A DNA stretch of 64,000 nucleotides. Origin: Pseudoscleropodium purum. Taxonomy: Eukaryota > Streptophyta > Bryopsida > Hypnales > Brachytheciaceae. The stretch spans positions 14,136,001 to 14,200,000 of the forward strand of contig OZ017804.1 in the NCBI GenBank assembly GCA_963969395.1. The letters run 5' to 3'. The notes under the pieces are model-generated. The model did no database searches, was not told the DNA's origin, and saw only the letters and a list, made by a program, of their open reading frames with translations. Within the stretch, counting starts at the first letter, position 1; each line of letters starts with the position of its first letter. Below are positions 22,141 through 33,490 of this stretch, one piece after another. The position numbers and the translations under genes were made by a program.

Positions 22141-22768
22141 GTAAAAAATTTGCCCCCTATTTTGTGCCACATTAATTTTGTATTTCTTCACCCCACTTAT
22201 CTAATTTGAGGCCTTTGATTGCAAATGTGAATTCTAAATTTCTAAATTTTATCATGGGTGGCAAATAAAAAGTTCTAAATTTTTTTCCCCAAGGTAAACT
22301 ACAAGGCAATGAGGAAGTCAATTCACCCTAGTCAACTCTAAAGGACTACATGACGATGGTGCTAGTATGTGAGCATGAAAATGTGAGCACATACACTACA
22401 ACCATTGAAGGTATTTATAATATAAACACCTATAATATAGGTATCTATATTATAGTTACACTAATATTATGGAAAGTTTCTATAATATAGACACCTATAA
22501 CATAGGTGTATAGTCTTCTAGGCTCATATGTTTACACTCCTAGACTCACATAATAGCAACCCTTGGCTATAGGGGATTTGACCTCCTTCTTGCCCCTCAT
22601 TATCTTTATGTTATATCTTTGGAAAAAACATTGAAATTTTTTATTTGCCACCCATGATAAAATTTGGAACTTTTGAATTCATATTGCAATTAGAGACTTC
22701 CAAATAAGATATGGAAGGTTAAGAAATACAAAATTAATATAACACAAAATAGGGAGCAATTTTTGTAC
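22141..22768. mobile_element. Foldback element with ~200-bp arms
   Basis: The left arm (22141 to about 22335) and the right arm (about 22565 to 22768) are inverted copies. Examples are 'gtaaaaaatttgcccccta' at the left end against 'tagggagcaatttttgtac' at the right, and 'atcatgggtggcaaataaaa' against 'ttttatttgccacccatgat'. The centre is occupied by a smaller element (22345-22560). A lone right-arm copy lies at 37.09-37.25 kb. No target duplication was found. Confidence 0.6.
22345..22560. mobile_element. Small TIR element, 'GCTAKTATGTGAG' family, copy 1
   Basis: It starts with 'gtgctagtatgtgagc' and ends with 'ctcacataatagcaac', inverted matches of each other. The interior has repeated 'ctataatatagg/cctataatata' words. 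Related sequences lie at 27.01-27.29 and 40.23-40.83 kb. It sits in the loop of the larger foldback. The target duplication is unclear. Confidence 0.5.
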
Positions 22769-22769
22769 A

Positions 22770-25110
22770 TTCATCGTTGACTAGGGCAATGAAGGAGTTA
22801 ATACCCCTAGCCAACAATAAGATAGGTACCTCCAAACTTCCCTTTTTTGCTATGTGCATATTTTCATATATTATTGTTGATAAGCAAAAGGATGTTCTAA
22901 TACACCAAAGAACACAACATTTGAATACCATATTTAAAAACTATGAAGGATCAAAGTATTTTTTGTTAGATGTACTACAATCATTTCTTCAACATATATA
23001 CATATTGATTTTGAAGATTCACACAAAGTGATGATGAAAGTATTAGACAAAGTGCGGTTTGGGATGTCCCACCTTATATATTGTTCTCTACAACAAATTC
23101 TTCCCAATGTTGCATTAGAAGATTTTTTCACCCTCGGGAGGACTGTGGGTTCCTACATTGTGGGAACAACCCTATAGGGGGCCGCGGTAGCTCACTAACA
23201 TGGCATAATGATTGCCACATCTAAAAATAATAATTAAAATAACAATAATAATAATAAAATTTGGAATTTCAAGAGTAAAATTATTATTATTATTAATTTT
23301 AATTTTAAATTTTTTCTTTTTTTTTGTTGAGAATATCCGTTCCTCGAAACTACAAGGGAGGGTAGTTTCCAATGCACTTGCTTGAGGCAGCCCTCCTTGA
23401 GCCCAGAAATCCTCTAATGTTTAGTTCCTCCACATATGTGCCAATGTAATAAGGGCAATGTGAATATATTTATTCCTCCTTCCCCAATTCATTTTATGAA
23501 TTAGAACAAATGAAGAGTCTTTTCATATTGAATCCCTTGTCTAGTTGCAAGTTTCTTTAAAATGGATGTACTATCAAGACTTATGAAGAGTCACCTATTC
23601 TATTACTATTTCTACCCAAGAATACCACAAAAATTTATTGACACTAGAACACCTTAGAGGCTAGGATTCAACCTAGAAAGGGCATAGAGGGCTATGAATG
23701 ATTTTTAGGAAAATATAGAAATAAAGAGTGCTCTTAGATAAAGTGTCTAATATATGAAGTGACTTTTTAGGGTCTTGAAGCAACAAAGAATGAAAACAAG
23801 CTCTATCAAAAAGACTATTGGTTTTCTTGGTAGGTTTAAGGAATCCTAATCCTTGAAAAAACAAAAAAATGTCCACGTTCACCTAATAATTGAACCATTT
23901 GTTGATAACCACCTCTATGACAGTATCCATCCTTCCAAGGTTTGGATACTAGCACCTGAAAATAGTTTAATTAAAGGATTGATAATGATTTCTATTCTTT
24001 AATAACAATTGTGTTTGTTGGATCTTATTGGTAGTCAATTGGAATTGTATGTTATCTTAGAATGCATATTTGAACATTGCAAGAATAAACTATAAGTTTT
24101 TAAAACAAGTGTATCTAATACTGGCACTAGAATATTAAAAAGAAGGTGTATACAAGGTAGGCAAAAATATACAAGGGATGATTTTAGAAATATGTCACAA
24201 TTAAATGTAGTTACTTTAACCTTTCAAATCCATGAGAAGTAAAAAGTAGTCATTTTGAGTATATAGATATCTATAAAATAAATTCAAGTTAAACATAATG
24301 ATGCAATTTAGGAGTATTCATCTCAATGGTCTGGAATGAGGTATCATATCCGATGGTCAAGATCAGCATTCTTTGCTAAAGAATTAATTAAATTTGGGAA
24401 GTATGATTTTGCATATGCTTAAAAAGATAGAAAGATTAATTTTCATCCCATACAATTGTTAATTATTATTTATAAAAGAATAATTTTTCAAATATTATGG
24501 CATGAATAGTGCCACTAGGTACAATACTAAAGAGAATTATAGTTTGGCATAGCCAACCATGCAATGTAACAAACAAAGTATCAAAGAGCTTCAACCCTTA
24601 AAGGACATTCTATATTCTCATTTGATCAAACTTCATTAATTTCTATATTAAAATACACCTTTCAAAAATTTGATGTATTCATCATAAAATATTATATATC
24701 CAAAATTGAACTCCATTCTTTTTTATAATTGAAGACATTAAAATGAAATTTATATGATTTTTCATTATAATTCCTTCATAAGAATCATAGTAATTATAAA
24801 AGTGTTTAAAATAGTACAAAATTTTGATCAAAATTGCAATCATAGTGACAAACATTATGGTGAAACTAATGTATTCCTTAAGTTCATGCAAAGATAAATT
24901 CAATAGAAAAAGTTCAAAAGTGGTGTATTTTTAAGGTTTCAAGATGCTACTTTCAAAGTGTTACAAGAATTATAATTTTATTCATTTTCAAAAATATACA
25001 AATAGAACCAAAAAAATATATATATTTAGAGCTACATTTTCTTAGTCAAGGCTTAAAACATAAATTAAAATCAATAACTATATAAAAATTGAGATTTGAC
25101 CTTAAAACTA
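22770..25110. other. AT-rich intergenic DNA
   Basis: No gene recognised. At 23228-23306 an (AAT)n tract is followed by its inverted (ATT)n partner, a simple-sequence palindrome. The 22777-23031 + and 24682-24903 - frames show no motif. Confidence 0.35.
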
Positions 25111-25115
25111 TGCCC

Positions 25116-25480
25116 TTAAGGCCTAGTTGTCCAATGAATATTATTCAACCTTTCCATAGAAACAAGGAATGCATATATGTATTCATTCATTCGGTTAGTG
25201 GATAATTGAATGCTTGGTGACTCTTGCAACAATTTGTTCATCTTAAAGAACCAACATTGTGGTGGGGTATTTACTAAAATACTATTTACCAATGATGCAA
25301 GGATTCCTTTAGTGGCATCCTTGAAAAGGGAGAAAACTCCTATATTGAATAAAATTTGTCGTCTATGACTTTGTCCTTCTCCAACCCTCATCCTTGCATT
25401 AACCAAAAGTCTCTCCCATACATCGATGGAGGAAGAAGCATAATTATATTGTACGATTGCCTAATTATACAATGCTAAAG
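25116..25480 (-). pseudogene. Unassigned coding-like fragment
   Basis: The - strand reads about 115 codons, with one TAG near its 5' end: AIVQYNYASSSIDVWERLL, then NARMRVGEGQSHRRQILF, ending in HWTTRP and a stop at 25116. Codon usage and residue composition look like a real protein, unlike the surrounding chance frames, and the upstream DNA becomes less AT-rich. I do not recognise the family. It could be an exon of a host gene or part of a transposable-element protein. The in-frame stop just before AIVQ suggests decay, or that the exon starts there. Confidence 0.35.
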
Positions 25481-25499
25481 TGTGCCCAAATGTCATTCT

Positions 25500-26780
25500 A
25501 CATGTCATTCTAAAGGAGCAGCCTCACCTTTTGGAGCGAGACTAGCTACACCTTGACCTCCTCAATCTTTGGCATCATGCTCTCTCTCACATTAGCCTTG
25601 TTCCCCACGACCTCCTTTTCACTAACTCAACATAGTTGCCGTACTTCAATCCAAGTTTCCATTCGATTTCCAGATTGCAGTACAATCTTTCCGCCCATTC
25701 TTACCCACCTTTTCCTCGTACAACCGAACTCACTTTAGAAGCAAATGAAATGCAAGAGTACAATTGTCAAGCATCGGTGAAGCGATTCTTGAGCAAAAAG
25801 CCGATCGGTCGAATCTTCAGCAAAAATGATCGATTTTGGTGAGAAAATCCAAGTGGCAAAATGAAAAGAAGGAAGAATCAATCAATGCTCACCGTGGCAG
25901 TGAGGAGTGAGGACAGATCGGCAGATCGAGAGAGCTGACCTGCCGGCTGACAAACCCCAGTGAGCTCGTACTGACGGAGTATCGTCTCGTACAACAATCA
26001 GGACTGCAGTAAATTTTTACAGTATCAGGGAGCTAGCACTGCAGCAGCAGCAGATCAGGAATTCAGGATAAGTTTTTAACTTACGTCCATGTCCTGGAGT
26101 CAGGAAAGTGGAGGAAAGTGGAAGATTGGCAGATTGCAACAACAATGAACAAAGCCCGGCATTGGCGACAACAATGAATAGCAAGGACGGACACTTTTGT
26201 GACGAAGCCAGAATCAATTCAAAGGTGGGGACAGCTGGAAACCCAAGCACGAACTTACACGGTCCAAATCATACCTTCAGGTTGCACCCACACTGTTTTT
26301 GCGACATTTCACACTACGGTAATCGATCTATCGGTAATCAGCGAAATGGGGTGATCGAAGAAGAAACTTTTGAGTTTATGTTATTTACTCACATTGAGGA
26401 TTTAATTTGAAATCCTAATTTTCAGCTTGTACGTGTATAGCAGAAGGGAAGTGGAAGATTGGCATTTGGCAACAACAGTGAACAAAAGGTCGGCATTTGG
26501 CAACAACAATGAATAGCAAGGACGGACACTTTTGTGAGAAGTCAGAATCAAAGGTGGACAGCTGGAAACCCAAGCACTACACGGACCGAATCATACCATC
26601 AGGTTGCACCCAACACTATTTTTTCGACATTTCACACTAATCTATCGGTTATCAGCGAAATGGGGTGATTGAAGAAGAAAATTTTGAGATTATGTTATAT
26701 ACTCATATTGAAGATTTGGAAACCCTAATTTTCAGCTTGAACGTGTGTGTATTAGAAGGAGGGCAACTTAATAAGTGTAT
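25500..26780. other. Gene-like island with tandem duplication
   Basis: Balanced composition, like the 20.2 and 28.4 kb islands. A splice-donor-like GTAAGT follows 'ccaggacatggac' on the - strand (about 26083-26100), and coding-like scraps can be read on the - strand near 25550-25720 (for example EVVGNKANVRESMMPKI with one stop upstream). None is enough to call a gene or product. Confidence 0.3.
26107..26760 (+). repeat. Direct tandem duplication, ~0.33-kb unit, two copies
   Basis: Unit 1 (about 26107-26447) and unit 2 (about 26448-26760) share long blocks in the same order: 'gtggaagattggca', 'gaatagcaaggacggacact', 'gctggaaacccaagcac', 'atcagcgaaatggggtgat' and 'aaccctaattttcagcttg' (slightly diverged in unit 1). 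The copies differ by many small indels, so the duplication is not recent. No frame is shared through both. Confidence 0.75.
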
Positions 26781-26799
26781 TTAGCACTCTGTAAATTGC

Positions 26800-27005
26800 A
26801 CATAGATTGAGGTGTACTTGTAATTTATTGCAATTCAGCAAAAATTGGAACTTAGTATTGCGTTGGAATTTTAAGGAGTCTGTAAAGAATGTGTGCTTGT
26901 TAGCAATGAGAAAAAAAAAAAAACCTATCGAAGCAAAAATAGAGAAAGTTTGCCATCTAAAATTGAGAAGTATTCACTTACGAAGTGCATCTTAGTAGGG
27001 CACTT
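26800..27005. other. Short unassigned spacer
   Basis: Contains a 62-codon frame (26807-26995) and a 13-bp A run; no motif. Confidence 0.3.
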
Positions 27006-27009
27006 ATAA

Positions 27010-27290
27010 TTCAAAGTAGCTAGGGCAATGAGGTTAGCTTGTGAGCCTAAAAAAGTGAGTCTAGGTATCCTACAACCATTGAAGATGCCTATAACATAAG
27101 TACTTGTAACTATGGAAGGTGTCTATAATATAGGCATCCTATGACCATGGAAGGTGTTGATAATATAGGTACATAAAATATAGATGCCTAAGTTCCTAGC
27201 CTCAAGATCCTAAGTTCACACATATATATGTTATAATGAGCATTCAAATTGTGGACTCACATAATGATACCTATTCAATGATTTTTTCTA
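27010..27290. repeat. 'GCTAKTATGTGAG' family repeat, copy 2
   Basis: Shares with 22.35-22.56 kb the phrases 'caaccattgaag', 'tgtctataatatagg' and a terminal 'gactcacataatga'. The left end is degenerate ('gttagcttgtgagcc'). Confidence 0.45.
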
Positions 27291-28440
27291 ATGATTTCTT
27301 TAACTAATTGGTTTATCATGCCTTCTTTCACCATTCACACTCATATTTTCAATATTGAATATTTAAACAAATATTGAAAATAGACAACAGGAAATTAATG
27401 ACTGATCTTTGCATTGAAATTGCAAGGATGGAACCAAAACCTCAAATTTAGGAATATGACAATCCAAAAATTTAGATTACTTGCAATCATACCTTGTCAC
27501 AAAGATTCAACTTGTCCTACTTTAAAATTGACCTTATTAGTTGTGACACCATGGATATAATGAAAAATAATGAAGATTTTTTTTGCACAATTGGCAAATG
27601 TTTTTTATAAGGTAAAATGCAAATGGTTGGTAAAAGTTTGGAGGTACAATGAAATTATGATAAATTTTCAACAGTGATGGTTCTAAAAGGATAAAATTAT
27701 AACCTAAGTGAATCCAAAATCCATTAGACATATACTAACCTCTAAATGTTGAAGGCTTGTTTTGAGCTTCTTAGAATTTGTTCTAAATTGAAGAACATGT
27801 CAACAATTTGATAAGTTGTATCAATTTTTTTGGAATTGTAAACCATACAAATTCAAACTACACATGCTAGAGATCTTACAGGAAAAGAAAACACAACAAT
27901 ATCACTCATGGAGTGAAAGATTATAATGTTTGACCATGAGAGTGTTAAAACTGCAAAAGTGATGTAAAGTCTTTCAATCCTCTTTTTACAAGCCAAATCT
28001 AAGAAGTTGGTGACCATAGAAATACAAGGTTAAAGGACCTATCATACATAACCCTAATCAATATGCAGCTTCTTAAAATCTACTTTACAATTTTTCTAAA
28101 TGAATCTTGAATGTGATTTTTTCTCCAAGATTTAGTGTATTTGAGGCTCATTTCCAAGAGCTCTGAACACTATGGGAAGTCAAGATTGCAATGGGTGCCC
28201 TTGCACAAAATCTTGAATAGAAAAATCAATATCATTTATTTTCAAGATAGAATTTTTGATACTAAAACTAGACTTCAAGAACTTTCCAAAAATATGAATT
28301 ACTAAAAATAGCAACTTGGTTAGGTTTTATTTAACTTCAAAGTTTTGCAAACACCAGATTTTGGTGCCTTGGGCAGTTACAGGTTAAGAAATGAAAAGAT
28401 ATTCACAGTATCAACTTGTTGTCATGTCCCTAAATTGAGG
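27290..28440. other. AT-rich intergenic DNA
   Basis: No gene or repeat recognised. Confidence 0.4.
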
Positions 28441-29640
28441 TTGGGGGAGAGAGAGATTGCTTGCAATCAAACCTTGCCACAGAGCTAATAAGGTCGGTTT
28501 TAATCAGGACAAGCAAACATGCGAAACACATGCATGCATCACATCACCAATTTTACGTTAGATTCAGCGGACTTAATATCACCAACACTGCTGACATCAG
28601 GGTCCTCACATGTGTACCTTGGCATGAGCATGTCGAAACGTCGAAACGTCGAAACGTAGGAACGAAACAAGTCTGAAATTAGATAATGGCAGGGACGTAA
28701 CACTCGCAAATCCAGTCGAATAAGAGACTCCTTCCAGGTTAAGCAAATGTCAGTTCTTGTCAAACACAACCACAACAATAATATCTGTGGAATACCGACA
28801 ACCCGACTCAACGTGACATTCACTAAAACTTCAGCCACAGGAATCTAATTCAGCTGCAGCTCGGCGCAACCTTGCGAGAGAGCCAGCATTGCACAGTTTT
28901 CATGAAGACCGTGCGGCAGAACTTGCATGCAGCCATCTGCAGCTCCACCGTTCGACGGTGACAATGACGTCTTCAGCTGCCAATCAACAGTGACCTTGCA
29001 TATAGATGAGCTCTGCAAATGACAAGCTCAGTACAGACTTCAAGATCTCACTCAATGACCGTGAAGCAATAAGACTTCAGGCAAGCCATGTTTTCCACAT
29101 GGCCTGGTTGAAATAACGTTATGGACAACGCTAAACGAGTCATCCAGCTCATATGTCACGATGGAGACCAGCATGGTATCGAGCGCTTCTTCTGACCAAT
29201 GGAGAGTCCACCAGGATATAAGGAACTTAGGTAGTTTTCCCAAAAGGATCAACAAGTGCAAATGAACACTATTTGCAAGGGTTTTCTCAGAATTGCAGAG
29301 CGACCATGAGATCGAAAACACTTACAGCAGGACTTGCGTAATACTTATGTCTAAATTTCTTGACAGAAACGAATCCTCAAATCTAGTACACCAAGAAGCA
29401 TACAACAGCACACCAAGTACACAGAGGGACGCCAATGAGAACCAGAATCCTCTTACACCTAAAGAAGCAAGTGACTTCTTTAGATTGAGAAATCGATTTA
29501 CAACTCTGGCCGTATCCTTCTCAATATAACCGAGGGAAGGGACGAAGCTCAAGTAGAAGCAGCAACAGCACGAGTCACGACAATGTACTGTGGATACAGT
29601 AGGTTGAATCTATAGGGAAGCGTTGAAGCTGCGCACCTAT
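28440..29640 (-). other. 3' flank of APC13; island without assigned gene
   Basis: Balanced composition continues downstream of the APC13 stop. The - strand has a 43-codon stretch ending in TAG at about 28848 (TSLSPSNGGAADGC...) and an 89-codon frame (29052-29321), neither with a recognised domain. These could be exons of another - strand gene or part of a long 3' UTR. A GTCGAAAC octamer is repeated in tandem near 28631-28656. Confidence 0.3.
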
Positions 29641-29641
29641 G

Positions 29642-30431
29642 CTACTGAATAGTACGCAACCCCAAGTCTGTCCACTTGTCTTGATTTGCTAGTAACTGTT
29701 CTTGATCTGTCACATGACAAAGATATTAATGTTAAACTCTTCACAAGAGTGCTCTACAAAATGGCAATTCTAGTCAAATCTCGGAGACAGCAATCTCGAC
29801 ATGTGGTCTATTTCACACAATTATTCAAACTTCTATCCAACAACAGTAACATCTATGACGGCAGAATATTGTACAGAACGACCAGTACAACAGTACTAAT
29901 GTACTGTACTGTACTGTCCAGGCGGAACCACTTGCTCATGGGGCAAATTGAGTTTTCTGCTCCGCATTTGCGGTGTAAGAATCTTCCGAACAAAATGCAC
30001 CCTAATCACTTCCGGAAAAGAACAAAAACATATTTGAAGACACTCGCCACTTCAATCGAGAAGTTGACCACATGGGACAGTGCATTCACAGAGTTGAGGA
30101 CTTCAAAACGATAACTCAGTAATTTTGTGCAAGGGAAAGAGGAGAGGTAAGGAAGAGTCGAAAGAGAAATACATACTTGCTTCATCGATCTCATCAGCTG
30201 GAGGTGTGACTCCTGCAGGAAATGGGACATCTGTTGAAATTGCAACAAAGAGTGAGATTAGCTAAATAAACTAGGCCACCAGATTTAATACAGCGTCACA
30301 TGCAGACCTTTAATTCCATCATGATTTGTTCAACCTTGATGAGGATACGTACCGTCGTCAAGTAACTTATCCGTCAGCCACTCGTCGTCAACGATGTCAA
30401 GAAGAATGCCTGGATTCAATAATTCCGCCAT
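29642..30431 (-). CDS. APC13: Anaphase-promoting complex subunit 13, three exons
   Basis: A small subunit of the anaphase-promoting complex/cyclosome, the nuclear E3 ubiquitin ligase that drives mitotic exit; the plant gene is also called BONSAI. Coding exons on the - strand: 30431-30353, 30230-30177 and 29706-29642, joined by introns of 122 and 470 bp with GT..AG ends (donors GTACGT and GTATGT, acceptors CAACAG and GTGACAG). Joined, they give 198 nt: 65 codons and TAG. The product starts MAELLNPG, continues ILLDIVDDEWL then DDDVPFPAGV, and ends DKWTDLGLRTIQ. In the family, the N-terminal 'L-x-DIVD-x-EW' block and a C-terminal 'W-x-DL-x-L' block are the conserved parts, and both are present. 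The length fits plant members. The ATG has A at -3 and G at +4. No frame damage is seen. The exon structure was inferred by eye, so RNA evidence would settle the splice sites. Confidence 0.85.
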
Positions 30432-31560
30432 TTTTCAAAGCAAGATCGGTATGTAGATTTTGCACTTCAGCTCCCCTGAAAGGCGCTGATATCAAGTCAG
30501 CTATTCATATCTCACAAATCGATGAAATATCAATAGATCTCCAAAGAAAACTTCTTTTGGTCATAGTGCAACGGGGATCCAATATACTAAATCTTCATCA
30601 CGATCTCAGAATACCTAGATAAGTAATCGCTAATCGTAATCCCCAGAGACGGTTGCCCGAACAATCCAAGTCCCTTCCACCAATCGAACTATCAAACCCA
30701 AACAAACGCACACCAATTCCCACCCCTCAATCAACGAAAAAATCTTCAATACGCCCTTCAAAATTCTCTCCGAGACGCAAACCTAGTCCAGTCGAACTGC
30801 GCACATGAGGCTTACAGACTCCTTCAAATTGTTGTTGACAAACCCGTAAACCACTGGTAGGAAATGTCCCGTGTTCATCCTCTGGCCCGATTGTGCGCCA
30901 GAATTAGGGTTTCCTTGCCCGATAACGCGATTATGTTCATCCTAGATCGTTATTTTTACATCTTCATCATCACTTTAACTAGGGGAATTTATTTTCATCC
31001 AAATTTTTCAAGTTGAACAATGATGTTTCACAGCATCCAAAACCTCAGCACACCACCAATTGACACAGCAAATCCAACAGGAACCCTAAATGGCACTATA
31101 TGAGACGACCGCAATCAACTCCAATGCAGGCACCACGAACACTACAGAAATGGACAAATGAAGAACACACGAAAAATGACCCAAATGATGGCCAGTTCAC
31201 TCCCGAAACGCCAGTCTCCACAAATCGACAACCGAATGAAAACTCAACCCTAAAACACAGAGAAAACCACACGAGCAATAAAAGCAAGACGCCAACAAGA
31301 AAAAAACCCGGAAAGACACAGAGAATGAGCCCCACCAGATGACAATAGCAGCAGGAGCAGCAGCTACAGCAAGAGGAGGACAACAAGAACAATCAGGCTC
31401 TCTTCTCCAACTGCAGCGGCAGTGGTAGCTCCACCATTCCTGCAACACAAACAATAGCAAAGGCTTTCCTGGCGGTCTCTCTTTGGAAATGCCGAAACTG
31501 CAGCTATTTACATCCATGAAATGGATGAAATCTACAATATATGGATGAAATTTCATTTAC
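30432..31560 (-). promoter_or_regulatory. 5' flank of APC13 (probable promoter/5' UTR)
   Basis: The DNA upstream of the APC13 start keeps the island's balanced composition for about 1.1 kb. No TATA box or start site can be placed with confidence. Frames open on both strands at 31096-31556 reflect a CAG/CTG-rich stretch and show no domain. Confidence 0.35.
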
Positions 31561-33030
31561 TCACCCAAAAGAGTTACATATGCAAAATAGAGCGATATAA
31601 TCACAAAATTTAGAAGCACTTTAACAATTTCATCCACTAAAAAAGAAGAATATCTCGCCAAATATTCAAAATATATAGTCCTCTCCCTTGACCTATTTAG
31701 TCGTATAGCTCAAAATTTCATTTACAATCCTATTTTCACCTTCCATATAAAAATCTGTGAGTACACTTTTGCACTATGACTATTCACTATTTTTTTACAT
31801 AAACATTAATTTAGATTACATACATGTTATCTTTAACTTCTTTTTTAGTTATTGGTAGAAGACACCACTCTACTTCAAGTATCTCTATTTTTTTGATAAT
31901 TTCTAATACTAATTTCTTCTATAAATTTCTAAAAGTTTTTAAAATTACAAAGTTGTACATTATGACACAAGAGTTGGTGAATTGAAACATGCAAACACCA
32001 ATGTAAAGTGACTCACATTTTGTATTACAATAGAAACATATGAAGTAACATTTGAATGTATAGTAAAAAAAAAAAAAAAAAGCCTGTTGCCCTCTATGTA
32101 AGTTCAGGATCACTTTCCAATGTCATTCTAAATTTTTTCGCTACAAATATACCTTCATCTTTAGTTTTAGTAGGGTTGGGTGATGAGATGGCCTTAACTC
32201 CAAATGGAAGGCTATTTGATGTGAATGCTCTATTGGATGAAATCACTATCTTTGACCAATAAGAATGGTTATCATCTTCTTCACTTCCTAGTCTAAATTG
32301 GGACTTAGCCATTGAATTGACTTAGGGGCATGGTGATGCCCAAAATGTATGTAGTAACCCTAGAGAGTTCCTATAGTGGCCTACGCAAAAGATATCTTTA
32401 TGAGAAGAATATTCCTGCTAAAATTTATGCTAGGCAATGTTGCTTGAAGATAACCAAATTTCTTGAATAAAACACTTCTTTGTTGGGTTCTATCCTCCTC
32501 ATTGACCCTTTATTTCAAAAAATCTCATCTTCCTAAGGTACTGTCCTATATTAAAACCTACAAGGATACCATGGACACTAAAGGTTGGTTTACACCAAGG
32601 GTGAATTAAAGGACCACAATCACTCCAAGATGCTCCATTTTATTAGATGTGATCATGGGAAACAAGAGCCCAAGACAAAAAAAAATACTAATGATAATTT
32701 GTATGGTCTTGGTATAAACCCAAGAGAGACCATAGCCGAGTTATATCTATTTATTTTTAGATTCAATGTTGTCAACTACAAAATCAATTAAATAAACAAA
32801 ATCTATAGTTGTGAAATTTAGCTCATCATGGTCTCCTAGAAATCCATTAGGCCTACCTCAAAGAGGTGGTTAAGAAAAAAATTTCTATAAATTGACAAAG
32901 CCTTATGAAACTACTTTAGCTATGTAGGATTCGAAGTGGACTTCTCATCCATGACAAATGGCACAAGTTGTGACCAAAGTGTAAATCCTACTTGGACCAT
33001 GCCTATCTCTCCACCAATCACATCTTTGAT
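31560..33030. other. AT-rich intergenic DNA
   Basis: No gene recognised. An A-homopolymer of about 18 bp lies near 32063-32080. A degenerate + strand stretch (32300-32790) has the look of old coding repeat DNA but contains many stops. Confidence 0.3.
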
Positions 33031-33039
33031 AATTCAATA

Positions 33040-33490
33040 AGGCCTTTGGTTCAGCCTTGGTGTAAATTGGCCCTAAATATTTGATGGATGACTTCACTTA
33101 AGACTACAGAATGGAAAAAATACGTTTCTTCATCCAATATTTTTTTTGGAAGTTGTGTGAGTAAATTTTCAATGACTAGTATTGCAAATTCCATGGTTAT
33201 AATATTATTGACTTTTCTAAAGAAGAAGATGTTTAATCCACAAATCACTTTTGTAGTATATTTTGGCCAGTTCTTGCTCTTCATTCTTAATGTGAATTTT
33301 AGTTATAAAATTGATTTTTTTAAACTTCAGAGTCCAATTCTTGAAATGAAGCTCATCAAGTATAGTTTCTACTCCAATTGGAAAATTAAAAAATTTGTAA
33401 ATTTTGATATTTTATAGCATTATGAATTTTTGGCCTATAACCATGGTTTGTTGATTTTTTAATTTTAGAGTGACATGGTAAATTTGGATT
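33040..33490 (+). repeat. Dispersed repeat shared with 42.60-43.05 kb
   Basis: Ordered blocks shared with the 42.6-kb copy: 'gatgacttcacttaag', 'ttcttcatccaat', 'ttaatccacaaatcac', 'gtatattttggcca' and 'ttagagtgacatg'. No conserved frame. Confidence 0.6.

Noticed and set aside
28848..29015. - strand stretch TSLSPSNGGAADGC... to a TAG as an extra exon of APC13
   Set aside because: The APC13 frame already closes at 29642 with the family's C-terminal block, and no splice site links the two.
31096..31556. Cysteine-rich frames such as SSSCCSCCSCCY on the - strand
   Set aside because: They translate a CAG/GCAGCAGGAG-type simple repeat; both strands are open.
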